64,000 bases of DNA from NCBI RefSeq assembly GCF_002294985.1, contig NZ_NSGE01000004.1, forward strand, positions 310,001 through 374,000. Direction: 5' to 3'. This DNA comes from Mesorhizobium sp. WSM3862. Its GTDB lineage: Bacteria > Pseudomonadota > Alphaproteobacteria > Rhizobiales > Rhizobiaceae. Each line of letters opens with the position of its first letter. Position 1 is the stretch's first letter. Below are positions 9,517 through 20,042 of this stretch, one piece after another. The notes beneath the pieces are model-generated. The model ran no database searches. It saw nothing but the letters and a program-made list of their open reading frames with translations, and was not told the DNA's origin. Made by a program: the position numbers and the translations under genes.

Positions 9517-10149
9517 TCAGAGACCCAACTGCGCCCGCAGTTCCTCGGCGCTGTTAATGACGATTGCGCCGGGCGGTCCTTCCATCGGCGCTTCCGGCCA
9601 GAAAATCGTCTTCATGCCGGCAGCCAGGCCGGCCATCGCCCCGGTGCGGCTGTCGTCGACCGCGACCGCGTCGGCCGGATCCACACCGGCGAGATAGGCC
9701 GCGCGCAGGAAGGGTTCCGCATGCGGCTTGCCTTGGCGTACGTCGTTTCGGCTCACCGTGTGCATGCCGGGATAGACGAGACCGACCGCGCCGAGATTGG
9801 CGTCGACGATCAGCCGGTCCGAATTGGACACCACCGCCTGCTCGACGCCTAGCGCGCGCAATTGGTTGAACACCTCGATCGCGCCGGGCCGCGGCTTGAG
9901 CGTCCCGGCCATCGGCAGATAGTGGTCGTATTTGCGCACGATCCAGTCATCGAAGTGCAGGTCGAGGCCGAACTGGTCGCGCAGCATTTCGTAGACCGGC
10001 CATGCCGCGACGCCCAGCACCCGTTCGTGCAGGTCGGTCGGCGGCGTGATGCCGACGCTGCGCAAGGCGGCCACAAGTGCTGCCTCGTGCAGCGGCTCGC
10101 TGTCGACCAGCGTGCCGTCCATGTCCCAGAAAACCGCTTTCGGCGTCAT
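9517..10149 (-). CDS. HAD-superfamily hydrolase, subfamily IA
   Basis: A 210-residue sugar-phosphate phosphatase-like protein. All four HAD motifs are present: DMDGTLVDSEP (catalytic aspartates at about residues 10 and 12), the S in VVSNSD, K in GKPHAEPF and VDDSRTG. ATG 10149 has AGGAG seven bases upstream, which decides the start over an upstream extension. The gene is divergent from the SorC-type regulator at 10352 and probably belongs to the polyol-use regulon, where HAD phosphatases of this type are common. The substrate is unknown. Confidence 0.88.
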   Translation of the reverse strand: MTPKAVFWDMDGTLVDSEPLHEAALVAALRSVGITPPTDLHERVLGVAAWPVYEMLRDQFGLDLHFDDWIVRKYDHYLPMAGTLKPRPGAIEVFNQLRALGVEQAVVSNSDRLIVDANLGAVGLVYPGMHTVSRNDVRQGKPHAEPFLRAAYLAGVDPADAVAVDDSRTGAMAGLAAGMKTIFWPEAPMEGPPGAIVINSAEELRAQLGL

Positions 10150-10263
10150 GCAAGGCTCCTTTTGCCGATCCCTTAATGGGTTTCCGGTCAGAGATAAACC
10201 GCTCTCCCGGCAAATGGTTGAAGCGAGTGCGAACAGGGCCAACCTTGGTCGGCAGCGGCGCAA

Positions 10264-10290
10264 GCAATTGCTCCTTCAATTGACAATTGC
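10264..10290. promoter_or_regulatory. three CAATTG boxes between divergent HAD and SorC genes (candidate operator)
   Basis: CAATTG occurs at 10265-10270, 10277-10282 and 10284-10289. The outer two, with flanking bases, form the inverted repeat GCAATTG-N13-CAATTGC. The cluster lies 62-88 bases before the regulator start and about 115 bases before the divergent HAD start. SorC-family proteins often bind next to their own gene, so this is a plausible operator. Confidence 0.4.
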
Positions 10291-10351
10291 GCAGAGCCGC
10301 TTTCGCTGTAATCTAGAGGGCCCGCTATTGTCGGGCTTGGGGAGGCAGAAT

Positions 10352-11311
10352 GTGAACGCGCGACAGGAAACCGGCAGCACCAGGTTGGACGACGCCGCGC
10401 GGGCCGGCTGGCTCTACTATGTTGCCGGCAATACCCAGGATCAGATCGCCGCCAAGCTCGGTATTTCCAGGCAGACGGCGCAGCGGCTCGTCTCGCTGGC
10501 GATGTCGGAAGGGCTGATCAAGGTCCGCGTCGATCATCCGATCGCCAATTGCCTCGACCTTGCCGCGCGGCTGAAGTCGCGTTTCGCGCTCGATCTCGTC
10601 GAGGTGGTGCCGAGCGATCCGACCTCGTCCTCGACGACGATCGGCGTCGCCGAGGCGGCGGCTGCCGAGATCGAGCGGCGGCTGCGCTCCGCCGCCCCCA
10701 TCGTCATGGCGATCGGCACCGGGCGCACCCTGAAGGCAGCGATCGAGCTGTTGCCGCCGATGGAGTGCCCGCAGCACAAGGTGGTGTCCTTGACCGGCAA
10801 CATCTCGCCCGACGGCTCGGCCGCCTTCTACAACGTCATCTTCACCATGGCCGACCGGGTCAAGGCGCGCTCCTTCCCGATGCCGCTGCCGGTCATCGCC
10901 TCCTCGCCGGAAGAGCGCGACATGCTGCTCAGCCAGCCGATGATCCAGCCGACGCTGGCGCTGGCCGCGGAAGCCGACGTCACCTTCGTCGGCATCGGCG
11001 ATCTCGGCCCGAAGGCGCCGCTCTATGAGGACGGCTTCATCTCGGAGGGGGAACTGAAGGCGCTGCAGAAAGCCGGCGGCGTCGCCGAGATCGTCGGCTG
11101 GGTTTTCGACCGCGAAGGCCGCATGATCGAAGGCATCACCAACGACCGCGTTTCGTCCGCCGCCTTGCCGTCACGCGAGAAGTCCTTGGTCATCGCGCTT
11201 GCCATGGGCGAGCGCAAGCTGCCGGGCATTCTCGCCGCCGTGAACCGGCGTTTGGTCAATGGCCTCATCACCGATGAACGGACAGCCACCGCCCTGCTCG
11301 GCGGCGCGTGA
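10352..11311 (+). CDS. SorC/DeoR-type sugar-binding transcriptional regulator
   Basis: A 319-residue regulator. An N-terminal helix-turn-helix spans about residues 20-52 (YVAGNTQDQIAAKLGISR), followed by the SorC sugar-phosphate-binding domain (about 60-315) with VMAIGTGRTL and the FVGIGDLGP segment. The GTG start at 10352 has GGGAGG eight bases upstream; no good ATG exists. Regulators of this type sit beside smoEFGK-mtlK operons in rhizobia and respond to polyols or their phosphates, so control of the operon starting at 12742 is likely, though a LysR gene lies between. Confidence 0.88.
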   Translation: MNARQETGSTRLDDAARAGWLYYVAGNTQDQIAAKLGISRQTAQRLVSLAMSEGLIKVRVDHPIANCLDLAARLKSRFALDLVEVVPSDPTSSSTTIGVAEAAAAEIERRLRSAAPIVMAIGTGRTLKAAIELLPPMECPQHKVVSLTGNISPDGSAAFYNVIFTMADRVKARSFPMPLPVIASSPEERDMLLSQPMIQPTLALAAEADVTFVGIGDLGPKAPLYEDGFISEGELKALQKAGGVAEIVGWVFDREGRMIEGITNDRVSSAALPSREKSLVIALAMGERKLPGILAAVNRRLVNGLITDERTATALLGGA

Positions 11312-11374
11312 TCCTGATGCTGGGTTCGGGCCGAATCTGACGCGACGAGCCGTTGGCGATAAAAAGAAACCCGG

Positions 11375-11560
11375 CTATTTGTAGCGTCCATGCGGATCGT
11401 TGCCGTCGAGGAAGCCCATGTCCCGCTGCAGGTGCTCCGACAGTTCTCGGACATCGACATAGCCGCGCCTGCGGCTGGCGAACCACGAGAATTCCCGCGC
11501 CAGCAGCGAAATCCATCCATGTATTGGGGTCGAATCGAGTTTTTCCTGCATCGGGGTCAT
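11375..11560 (-). CDS. DUF1127-like small protein
   Basis: A 61-residue basic protein. The second half (RRRGYVDVRELSEHLQRDMG) matches the DUF1127 pattern of an arginine-rich start, a REL/S core and a final RD-[IM]-G. Small DUF1127 proteins of alphaproteobacteria bind RNA or affect phosphate and sRNA metabolism in a few studied cases; the role here is unknown. It is divergent from the LysR gene at 11671 with only 110 bases between, so the two are probably a regulator-target pair. Confidence 0.65.
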   Translation of the reverse strand: MTPMQEKLDSTPIHGWISLLAREFSWFASRRRGYVDVRELSEHLQRDMGFLDGNDPHGRYK

Positions 11561-11670
11561 GATCGTCAGCCTTCGCTATGCTTGAACTGGAGTGATCGTC
11601 GACCCCAAATATCGGGCTGATCGGCACGTGCTTCCAATCAAACGTCGATCATGACCCATAAAGAGGCCTT

Positions 11671-12579
11671 ATGCCCGATCTGAGCTCCCGGCAGAATGTC
11701 CAGCTCCCGCCCCTGCAGGCGATTCGGGTGTTCGAGGCCGTGGCCAGACACCTCTCCTTCACCAAGGCCGCCGAGGAGCTCGGCATGACCCAGGCCGCCG
11801 CGAGCTATCAGATCAAGCTTCTGGAAGAGCGCATCGGCGCGCCGCTGTTCCTGCGCCGTCCACGGCAGATCGAGCTGACCGAACCCGGCCAGCGTCTTGC
11901 GCCGGCTGTCAGCGAGGCATTCGCGCTGCTGAGCGGCGCCTATGCGGCCGCCCGAGCCGGCGCCGACGGCGTGCTTTGCGTTTCCACCCTGCTCACCTTC
12001 GCCTCGAACTGGCTGGCGCAGCATCTGGGATCCTTTCAGGTCGCGCACCCCTCGCTTGCCGTGCGCGTCGACACCTCGAACCGAGTCGTCGATTTCGCGC
12101 GCGAGGACGTCGACATCGCCATCCGCTCCGGCGGCGGCAAGTGGCCGGGCGTGGAAACGCATATGCTGTTCAGGGCCGACTTCACTCCGGTGCTCAGCCC
12201 CAGGCTTGCGGCGAGCATCGGCGGCGTCAAGGAGCCGGCCGACCTGCTCAAGCTCCCCATCCTCGATCCCGGCGACATCTGGTGGCAGGAATGGTTCGCG
12301 CTCGCCGGCCTGCCCGCGGAGGAACTCGCCAGCCGCCCCGGCACCAGCATGGGCGCGCAGGCCTATGAGGCCAATGCCGCGATGGCCGGGCAAGGTGTTG
12401 CGATCGTCACCAGCGCCCTGTTCAAGAACGAGCTTGCCGACGGCCGGCTGATCCAGCCCTTCGACCTCGTCGGCGACGACGGCCACGCCTACTGGCTGGT
12501 CTATCCCACTGCCCGGCGCAACGTGCCGAAGATCCGCGCCTTCCGCGATTGGATTCTCGCCGAGATCGCCTGTCATTAG
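11671..12579 (+). CDS. LysR-family regulator, GcvA-like
   Basis: A 302-residue LysR-type regulator. The winged helix-turn-helix covers about residues 12-70 (FTKAAEELGMTQAAASYQIKL, given here as its core TQAAASYQIK), with the GcvA-type FLRRPRQIELTEPGQ end. The effector domain follows from about residue 95. It has a short AGAGG ribosome binding site. It is divergent from the DUF1127 gene and lies just before smoE. Whether it controls the polyol operon or only its small neighbour is not clear. Confidence 0.9.
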   Translation: MPDLSSRQNVQLPPLQAIRVFEAVARHLSFTKAAEELGMTQAAASYQIKLLEERIGAPLFLRRPRQIELTEPGQRLAPAVSEAFALLSGAYAAARAGADGVLCVSTLLTFASNWLAQHLGSFQVAHPSLAVRVDTSNRVVDFAREDVDIAIRSGGGKWPGVETHMLFRADFTPVLSPRLAASIGGVKEPADLLKLPILDPGDIWWQEWFALAGLPAEELASRPGTSMGAQAYEANAAMAGQGVAIVTSALFKNELADGRLIQPFDLVGDDGHAYWLVYPTARRNVPKIRAFRDWILAEIACH

Positions 12580-12666
12580 GCCGGCATCACAGCCTGCCGT
12601 CTCCGCTGCGCATCGCCCAGACGGGCGCGGCATCGATTTGTGCTGCGCTGCAGCATCGATTCCGCC

Positions 12667-12696
12667 TTGACATAATTCACACTTAGTGAGTAATTG
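12667..12696 (+). promoter_or_regulatory. candidate promoter and dyad upstream of smoE
   Basis: A perfect -35 hexamer TTGACA (12667-12672) is followed 17-18 bases later by GTAATT/TAATTG, a weak -10. Between them lies the small dyad TCAC-ACTTA-GTGA, which could be a regulator site. The smoE start is 46 bases beyond the -10. Confidence 0.45.
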
Positions 12697-12741
12697 CCCA
12701 CAGCCAAGGCAAATGCTCATCTTGGTTTTAGGGAGGAATTG

Positions 12742-14052
12742 ATGAAACTTCGCACGCTCACCCTGGGCCTGTTGTCGGCCAGCGCCCTTGCATTCGCCGC
12801 GCATGCCGAATCCATCACCATCGCCACCGTCAACAATGGCGACATGGTCCGCATGCAGAAGCTGACGGACGACTTCACGAAGGCCAATCCCGACATCCAG
12901 CTCAACTGGGTCACGCTCGAAGAGAACGTGCTGCGCGAGCGCGTCACCACCGACATCGCCACCAAGGGTGGCCAGTACGACGTCTTGACCATCGGCACTT
13001 ACGAGGTTCCGATCTGGGCCAAGCAGAGCTGGCTCTTGCCGCTCGAGAAGCTCGGCGATGACTACGACGTCAAGGACATCATCCCGGCCATTGCCGGCGG
13101 CCTTTCGGTCGACGGCAAGCTCTATGCCGCGCCCTTCTACGGCGAGAGCTCCTTCGTCATGTACCGCAAGGACCTGATGGAGAAGGCGGGGCTCAAAATG
13201 CCCGACGCGCCGACCTGGGACTTCATCAAGGAGGCCGCCGACAAGATGACCGATCGGGCCAATGGCGTGAACGGCATCTGCCTGCGCGGCAAGGCCGGCT
13301 GGGGCGAGAACATGGCCTTCCTGACCGCCATGTCGAACTCCTTCGGCGCCCGCTGGTTCGATGAGAACTGGAAGCCGCAATTCGAGCAGCCGGAATGGAA
13401 GAACACGCTGCAGTTCTATGTCGACCTGATGAAGGCAGATGGTCCTGAGGGCGCGTCCTCCAACGGCTTCAACGAGAATCTTGCGCTCTTCCAGCAGGGC
13501 AAGTGCGGCATGTGGATCGATGCCACCGTCGCCGCGTCCTTCGTCTCCGACCCGAAGGCCTCGCAGGTCGCCGACAAGGTCGGCTATGCGCTGGCGCCCG
13601 ACAAGGGTCTCGGCAAGCGCGGCAACTGGCTGTGGGCATGGTCTCTCGCCATCCCCGCCGGCACCAAGAAGGCGGACGCCGCCGAGAAGTTCGTCTCTTG
13701 GGCGACCTCGAAGCACTACCTCGACCTGGTGGCTTCGAAGGAAGGCTGGGCCAACGTTCCGCCCGGAACGCGGACCTCGCTCTACAACAATCCGGAGTAC
13801 CAGAAGGCAGCGCCCTTCGCGAAGATGACCCTGGACTCCATCAATGCCGCCGACCCGACGCATCCGACCGTCAAGCCGGTGCCCTATGTCGGCGTGCAGT
13901 TCGTGGCCATCCCGGAATTCCAGGGCCTCGGCACCACCGTCGGCCAGCTCTTCTCCGCCGCCCTTGCCGGCCAGTCGAGCGTCGATGATGCGCTGAAGCA
14001 GGCCCAGGACGCGGCGACTGCCGCGATGACCGAAGGCGGCTACCTCAAGTAA
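12742..14052 (+). CDS. smoE: polyol ABC transporter substrate-binding protein
   Basis: Periplasmic binding protein of a CUT1-type ABC importer for sorbitol/mannitol. The 436-residue protein begins with a 22-residue signal peptide (MKLRTLTLGLLSASALAFAA, then HA before ESITIATV). The mature part is a family 1 extracellular solute-binding protein. ATG 12742 follows GGGAGGAATTG; a longer frame from 12694 lacks this. The operon order E-F-G-K-S-mtlK matches the smo/mtl polyol operon described in Rhodobacter and rhizobia, which is the main ground for the substrate. Confidence 0.93.
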   Translation: MKLRTLTLGLLSASALAFAAHAESITIATVNNGDMVRMQKLTDDFTKANPDIQLNWVTLEENVLRERVTTDIATKGGQYDVLTIGTYEVPIWAKQSWLLPLEKLGDDYDVKDIIPAIAGGLSVDGKLYAAPFYGESSFVMYRKDLMEKAGLKMPDAPTWDFIKEAADKMTDRANGVNGICLRGKAGWGENMAFLTAMSNSFGARWFDENWKPQFEQPEWKNTLQFYVDLMKADGPEGASSNGFNENLALFQQGKCGMWIDATVAASFVSDPKASQVADKVGYALAPDKGLGKRGNWLWAWSLAIPAGTKKADAAEKFVSWATSKHYLDLVASKEGWANVPPGTRTSLYNNPEYQKAAPFAKMTLDSINAADPTHPTVKPVPYVGVQFVAIPEFQGLGTTVGQLFSAALAGQSSVDDALKQAQDAATAAMTEGGYLK

Positions 14053-14098
14053 GGCTCCTCCCGGTGCCGAACGCCGGTAGCGGATCATGACCGGCATA

Positions 14099-14126
14099 GG
14101 CCGGCCGAAACCCAGTTCGGGCGGCC
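14099..14126 (+). other. stem-loop between smoE and smoF
   Basis: GGCCGGCCGAA (14099-14109) pairs with TTCGGGCGGCC (14116-14126), one mismatch, six-base loop. It lies 47 bases after the binding-protein stop. No T-run follows, so it is more likely a 3' mRNA stabiliser or partial attenuator that raises smoE expression over the permease genes than a full terminator. Confidence 0.6.
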
Positions 14127-14189
14127 ACCTTTGCAATCAGGAATTCTGGCACAAGTCTAAATCCGGCTGACCTTGGGAGGGTGACCGTC

Positions 14190-15062
14190 ATGGCTACTCA
14201 GCAAACCCGTTCGCTTGCCCGTTTCATGATGGCGCCGTCGGTGATCCTGCTGTTCATCTGGATGATCGTGCCACTGGTCTTTACGCTGTGGTTCTCGTTC
14301 CTCCAGTACAACCCGCTCAATCCGATCCGCGATGGGTTCGTCTGGTTCGCCAATTACAAGCTCTTCTACTCCAACCCCGCCTTCCTGCAGTCGATCCTCA
14401 ACACATTGACCATCGTCGTCAGTGTCCTGGCCATCACCGTGATCGGCGGCATCCTTTTGGCGCTGCTGCTCGACCAGCCGATCTGGGGTCAGGGCTTCGT
14501 GCGCATCCTGGTCATCTCGCCGTTCTTCGTCATGCCGCCGGTGGCGGCACTTGTCTGGAAGAACATGATCATGCACCCGCAATACGGCGTCTTTGCCGAT
14601 ATTGCCCGCTTCTTCGGCGCCAACCCGATCGACTGGTTCGGTCAGCATCCTCTGACCGCCGTCATCCTGATCGTCGCCTGGCAATGGCTGCCCTTCGCGA
14701 CGCTGATCCTGCTCACCTCGCTCCAATCGCTTGACGGTGAGCAGAAGGAGGCGGCCGAGATGGATGGCGCCGGCTTCCTCAGCCGCTTCTGGTACTTGAC
14801 GCTGCCGCACATGTCGCGCGCCATCACCGTCGTCATCCTGATCCAGACGATCTTCCTGCTCTCGGTCTATGCCGAGATCCTGGTCACCACCAATGGCGGT
14901 CCCGGCTACGCCTCCACCAACCTGCCGTTTCTCGTCTACCAGAAGGCGCTCTTGGAATTCAAAATCGGCCAGGCGTCAGCAGGCGGCGTCATTGCGGTCA
15001 TTCTCGCCAACATAGTCGCCTTCTTCGTCATGCGCGCGGTCGGCAGGAACCTGGACAAGTAG
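14190..15062 (+). CDS. smoF: polyol ABC transporter permease (SmoF)
   Basis: A 290-residue inner-membrane permease with six transmembrane segments and the cytoplasmic EAA loop (KEAAEMDGAG, near residue 188) that contacts the ATPase SmoK. ATG 14190 is preceded by TTGGGAGG with nine bases of spacing; a GTG nine bases upstream sits directly on the ribosome binding site and is unlikely. It forms the membrane channel with SmoG. Confidence 0.93.
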   Translation: MATQQTRSLARFMMAPSVILLFIWMIVPLVFTLWFSFLQYNPLNPIRDGFVWFANYKLFYSNPAFLQSILNTLTIVVSVLAITVIGGILLALLLDQPIWGQGFVRILVISPFFVMPPVAALVWKNMIMHPQYGVFADIARFFGANPIDWFGQHPLTAVILIVAWQWLPFATLILLTSLQSLDGEQKEAAEMDGAGFLSRFWYLTLPHMSRAITVVILIQTIFLLSVYAEILVTTNGGPGYASTNLPFLVYQKALLEFKIGQASAGGVIAVILANIVAFFVMRAVGRNLDK

Positions 15063-15072
15063 GGAGGATAGA

Positions 15073-15897
15073 ATGGCACGCGCAGTCACCACCCAGCACA
15101 AGACGATCGCAACAGTCGCGGCCTGGGTCGTCGCCCTGCTGATCTTCTTCCCGATCCTTTATACGATCATCACATCCTTCAAGTCGGAGCAGGAGGCGAT
15201 CCAGGGCTTCGCCCTGATCCCGTCGGGCACCACCGAAAGCTATTCGGAAGTGCAGGCGCAGAGCGGCTATTTCAAGTTCTTCCTCAATTCGGTGATCCTG
15301 TCGGTCGGCTCGACCGTCCTTGCGCTCATCGTCGCCGTGCCGGCGGCCTGGTCGATGGCCTTTTCGCCGACCAAGCGGACCAAGGACATCCTGATGTGGA
15401 TGCTCTCCACCAAGATGATGCCGGCCGTCGCCGTGCTGTTCCCGATCTATCTGATCTTCCGCGACACCGGCCTGCTCGACAGCCGCATCGGCCTCACCGT
15501 CATGCTGATGCTGATCAACCTGCCGATCGTGGTCTGGATGCTCTACACCTATTTCCGCGAGATCCCGGGTGAGATCCTCGAAGCGGCGCGCATGGACGGC
15601 GCCTCGCTGTGGAACGAGATCATCTATGTGCTGACGCCCATGGCTGTTCCCGGCATTGCCTCGACCATGCTCTTGAACATCATCCTGGCTTGGAACGAGG
15701 CGTTCTGGACGATCCGCCTGACCACCACCGAGGCCGCACCGCTCACCGCCTTCATCAGCTCCTTCTCCAGTCCGCAGGGCCTGTTCTGGGCCAAGCTCTC
15801 GGCCGCCTCGACATTGGCGATCGCGCCGATCCTGATCATGGGCTGGTTCAGCCAGAAGCAGCTGGTGCGCGGCCTGACCTTTGGCGCCGTGAAGTAA
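15073..15897 (+). CDS. smoG: polyol ABC transporter permease (SmoG)
   Basis: A 274-residue CUT1 permease, the MalG-type partner of SmoF. It has about six transmembrane helices and the EAA motif LEAARMDGAS near residue 176. The C-terminus KQLVRGLTFGAVK is the standard MalG-like end. It starts 10 bases after smoF with a strong AGGGAGGA ribosome binding site. Confidence 0.94.
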   Translation: MARAVTTQHKTIATVAAWVVALLIFFPILYTIITSFKSEQEAIQGFALIPSGTTESYSEVQAQSGYFKFFLNSVILSVGSTVLALIVAVPAAWSMAFSPTKRTKDILMWMLSTKMMPAVAVLFPIYLIFRDTGLLDSRIGLTVMLMLINLPIVVWMLYTYFREIPGEILEAARMDGASLWNEIIYVLTPMAVPGIASTMLLNIILAWNEAFWTIRLTTTEAAPLTAFISSFSSPQGLFWAKLSAASTLAIAPILIMGWFSQKQLVRGLTFGAVK

Positions 15898-15931
15898 GCC
15901 GTAAGCGGCGGACGAAATCCGGGAGGAAACC

Positions 15932-16932
<1,001 letters not shown>

Positions 16933-16936
<4 letters not shown>

Positions 16937-17703
16937 GGCTCAAAGGCAAATCGGCGCTGATCACCGGATCGGCGCGCGGCATCGGCAGGGCCTTCGCCGA
17001 AGCCTATGTTCGCGAAGGCGCCACGGTAGCGATTGCCGACATCAATCTCGAAGCGGCGGAAGCGACGGCAAAGGATATCGGCTCTGCCGCTTACGCGATC
17101 CGGCTCGACGTCACCGACCAGTCCTCGATCGAGGCCAGCGTGAAAGCCGTCGAAGCGAACGCCGGCGGCCTCGACATCCTGATCAACAATGCCGCCTTGT
17201 TCGACCTTGCGCCCATCGTCGAGATCAGCCGCGCGAGCTACGACAAGCTCTGCTCCGTCAATGTCGCCGGCACGCTGTTCATGCTGCAGGCCGCGGCCCG
17301 CTCGATGATCGCTGCCGGCCGGGGCGGCAGGATCATCAACATGGCGAGCCAAGCCGGACGCCGCGGCGAGCCGCTGGTCGCGGTCTATTGCGCCACCAAG
17401 GCCGCCGTCATCTCGCTTACCCAGTCGGCCGGACTCGACCTGATCAAGCACCGCATCAACGTCAACGCCATCGCACCGGGCGTCGTCGACGGCGAGCATT
17501 GGGATCACGTCGATTCGCTGTTCGCCAAATATGAGAACCGGCCGAAGGGCGAGAAGAAGAGGCTCGTCGGCGAAAGCGTGCCCTATGGCCGCATGGGTCG
17601 AGCCGAAGATCTGACTGGCATGGCGGTTTTCCTCGCCAGTGAAGAAGCCGAATACATTGTCGCCCAGACCTACAACGTCGATGGCGGTCAATGGATGAGT
17701 TGA
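16933..17703 (+). CDS. smoS: sorbitol dehydrogenase, SDR family
   Basis: NAD-dependent polyol dehydrogenase oxidising D-sorbitol to fructose (and galactitol in characterised homologues). The 256-residue short-chain dehydrogenase has the cofactor motif TGSARGIG at residues 11-18, NNA at 85-87, catalytic S139, Y152 and K156 (YCATK), and the SDR C-terminal [10 protein letters not shown]. The GTG start at 16933 overlaps the smoK stop (GTGA), which implies translational coupling and decides the start within a much longer open frame. Confidence 0.93.
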
Positions 17704-17858
17704 GGGGGAAGCGCGCCTCCCTTCCTCCGGGGAGGACGCGTCGCGGGGCAGGTGAGGGGCGCATACCGGCAAACGGATGCTGCCCCTCACCGCTCGCCCC
17801 AAGCGGGTGAATTGGGGGTTGGATTGTCGGGCTGCATATCGGCCAAAGGGTAAGTAAG
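17704..17858. repeat. palindromic intergenic repeat before mtlK
   Basis: The spacer holds CTCCCTTCCTCCGGGGAGG, GGCAGGTGAGGGGC and its inverse GCCCCTCACC, ending with GGGTGAATTGGGGG. The pattern is the same class as the paired repeats at 51400 and 55948 but more diverged. It separates smoS from mtlK in an otherwise tight operon. Confidence 0.5.
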
Positions 17859-19337
<1,479 letters not shown>

Positions 19338-19358
19338 AGCTCTTTGGACGCAGCCGCA

Positions 19359-20042
19359 ATGACGCCCGAGCTCGTCATCTTCGACTGTGACGGCGTGCTG
19401 GTCGACAGCGAGGCGCTTTCGGTCTCGGCGTTGCTGGGCATGATCGAGCTCGCCGGCGGCACGGTCTCGGAGGACGTCGCCTACGAGCATTTCCTCGGCA
19501 AGAGCATGAAGAGCGTGCGCGAGCTCCTCGGCAGCGATTTCGGGCTTGAGATCAGCGACCAGCATCTTACCGCCATGCGCGTCGAGCTGATGCGCAAGTT
19601 CCGCGAGGAGCTGAAGCCGATCCCCGGCATCAAGGAGATCCTGCCGAAGCTTGGCCTGCCCCATTGCGTCGCCTCTTCCGGCACGCTGGAGCGCATCCGC
19701 TACGCCCTCGAGTGCACCGGCCTGCTGGGCCTGCTGGAGCCGCACCTCTTCAGCGCCGCCATGGTCAAGCGCGGCAAGCCGGCGCCGGACCTGTTCCTCC
19801 ATGCCGCCGCCGCGATGCGCGCTGATCCGGGCAAATGCCTTGTCATCGAGGACAGCCCGGCGGGCATCGCCGCGGCGCGTGCGGCGGGCATGCGTGTCTT
19901 TGCCTTCACCGGCGGATCGCATGCAAACAACCCTGCGCTCAAGGCGCGGCTTGCGTCGACCGAACCGGACTTTATATTCGCTGACATGCTGCAATTGCCC
20001 GACCTGATTGCAGACCTGGGAGCGAGAGTAAAAGCATCTTGA
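19359..20042 (+). CDS. HAD-superfamily sugar phosphatase
   Basis: A 227-residue HAD IA phosphatase. Motifs: FDCDGVLVDSE (nucleophile about residue 9), ASSGT, KRGKPAPDLF and VIEDSPAGI. This beta-phosphoglucomutase/GS1-like type is a frequent passenger of polyol operons and probably removes sugar-phosphate by-products such as those from mannitol or xylitol use. A TTG 15 bases upstream is a possible alternative start. Its stop overlaps the kinase start (TTGA). Confidence 0.87.
   Translation: MTPELVIFDCDGVLVDSEALSVSALLGMIELAGGTVSEDVAYEHFLGKSMKSVRELLGSDFGLEISDQHLTAMRVELMRKFREELKPIPGIKEILPKLGLPHCVASSGTLERIRYALECTGLLGLLEPHLFSAAMVKRGKPAPDLFLHAAAAMRADPGKCLVIEDSPAGIAAARAAGMRVFAFTGGSHANNPALKARLASTEPDFIFADMLQLPDLIADLGARVKAS

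Noticed and set aside
10280-10314. Sigma-70 promoter TTGACA ... TAATCT before the SorC-type gene
   Set aside because: The spacing is 23 bases, too long for a normal promoter.
11638-14136. 832-codon open frame on the minus strand opposite LysR and smoE
   Set aside because: GC-rich genes leave long antisense frames. The plus-strand genes have clear families, signal peptide and ribosome binding sites; the minus frame has none.
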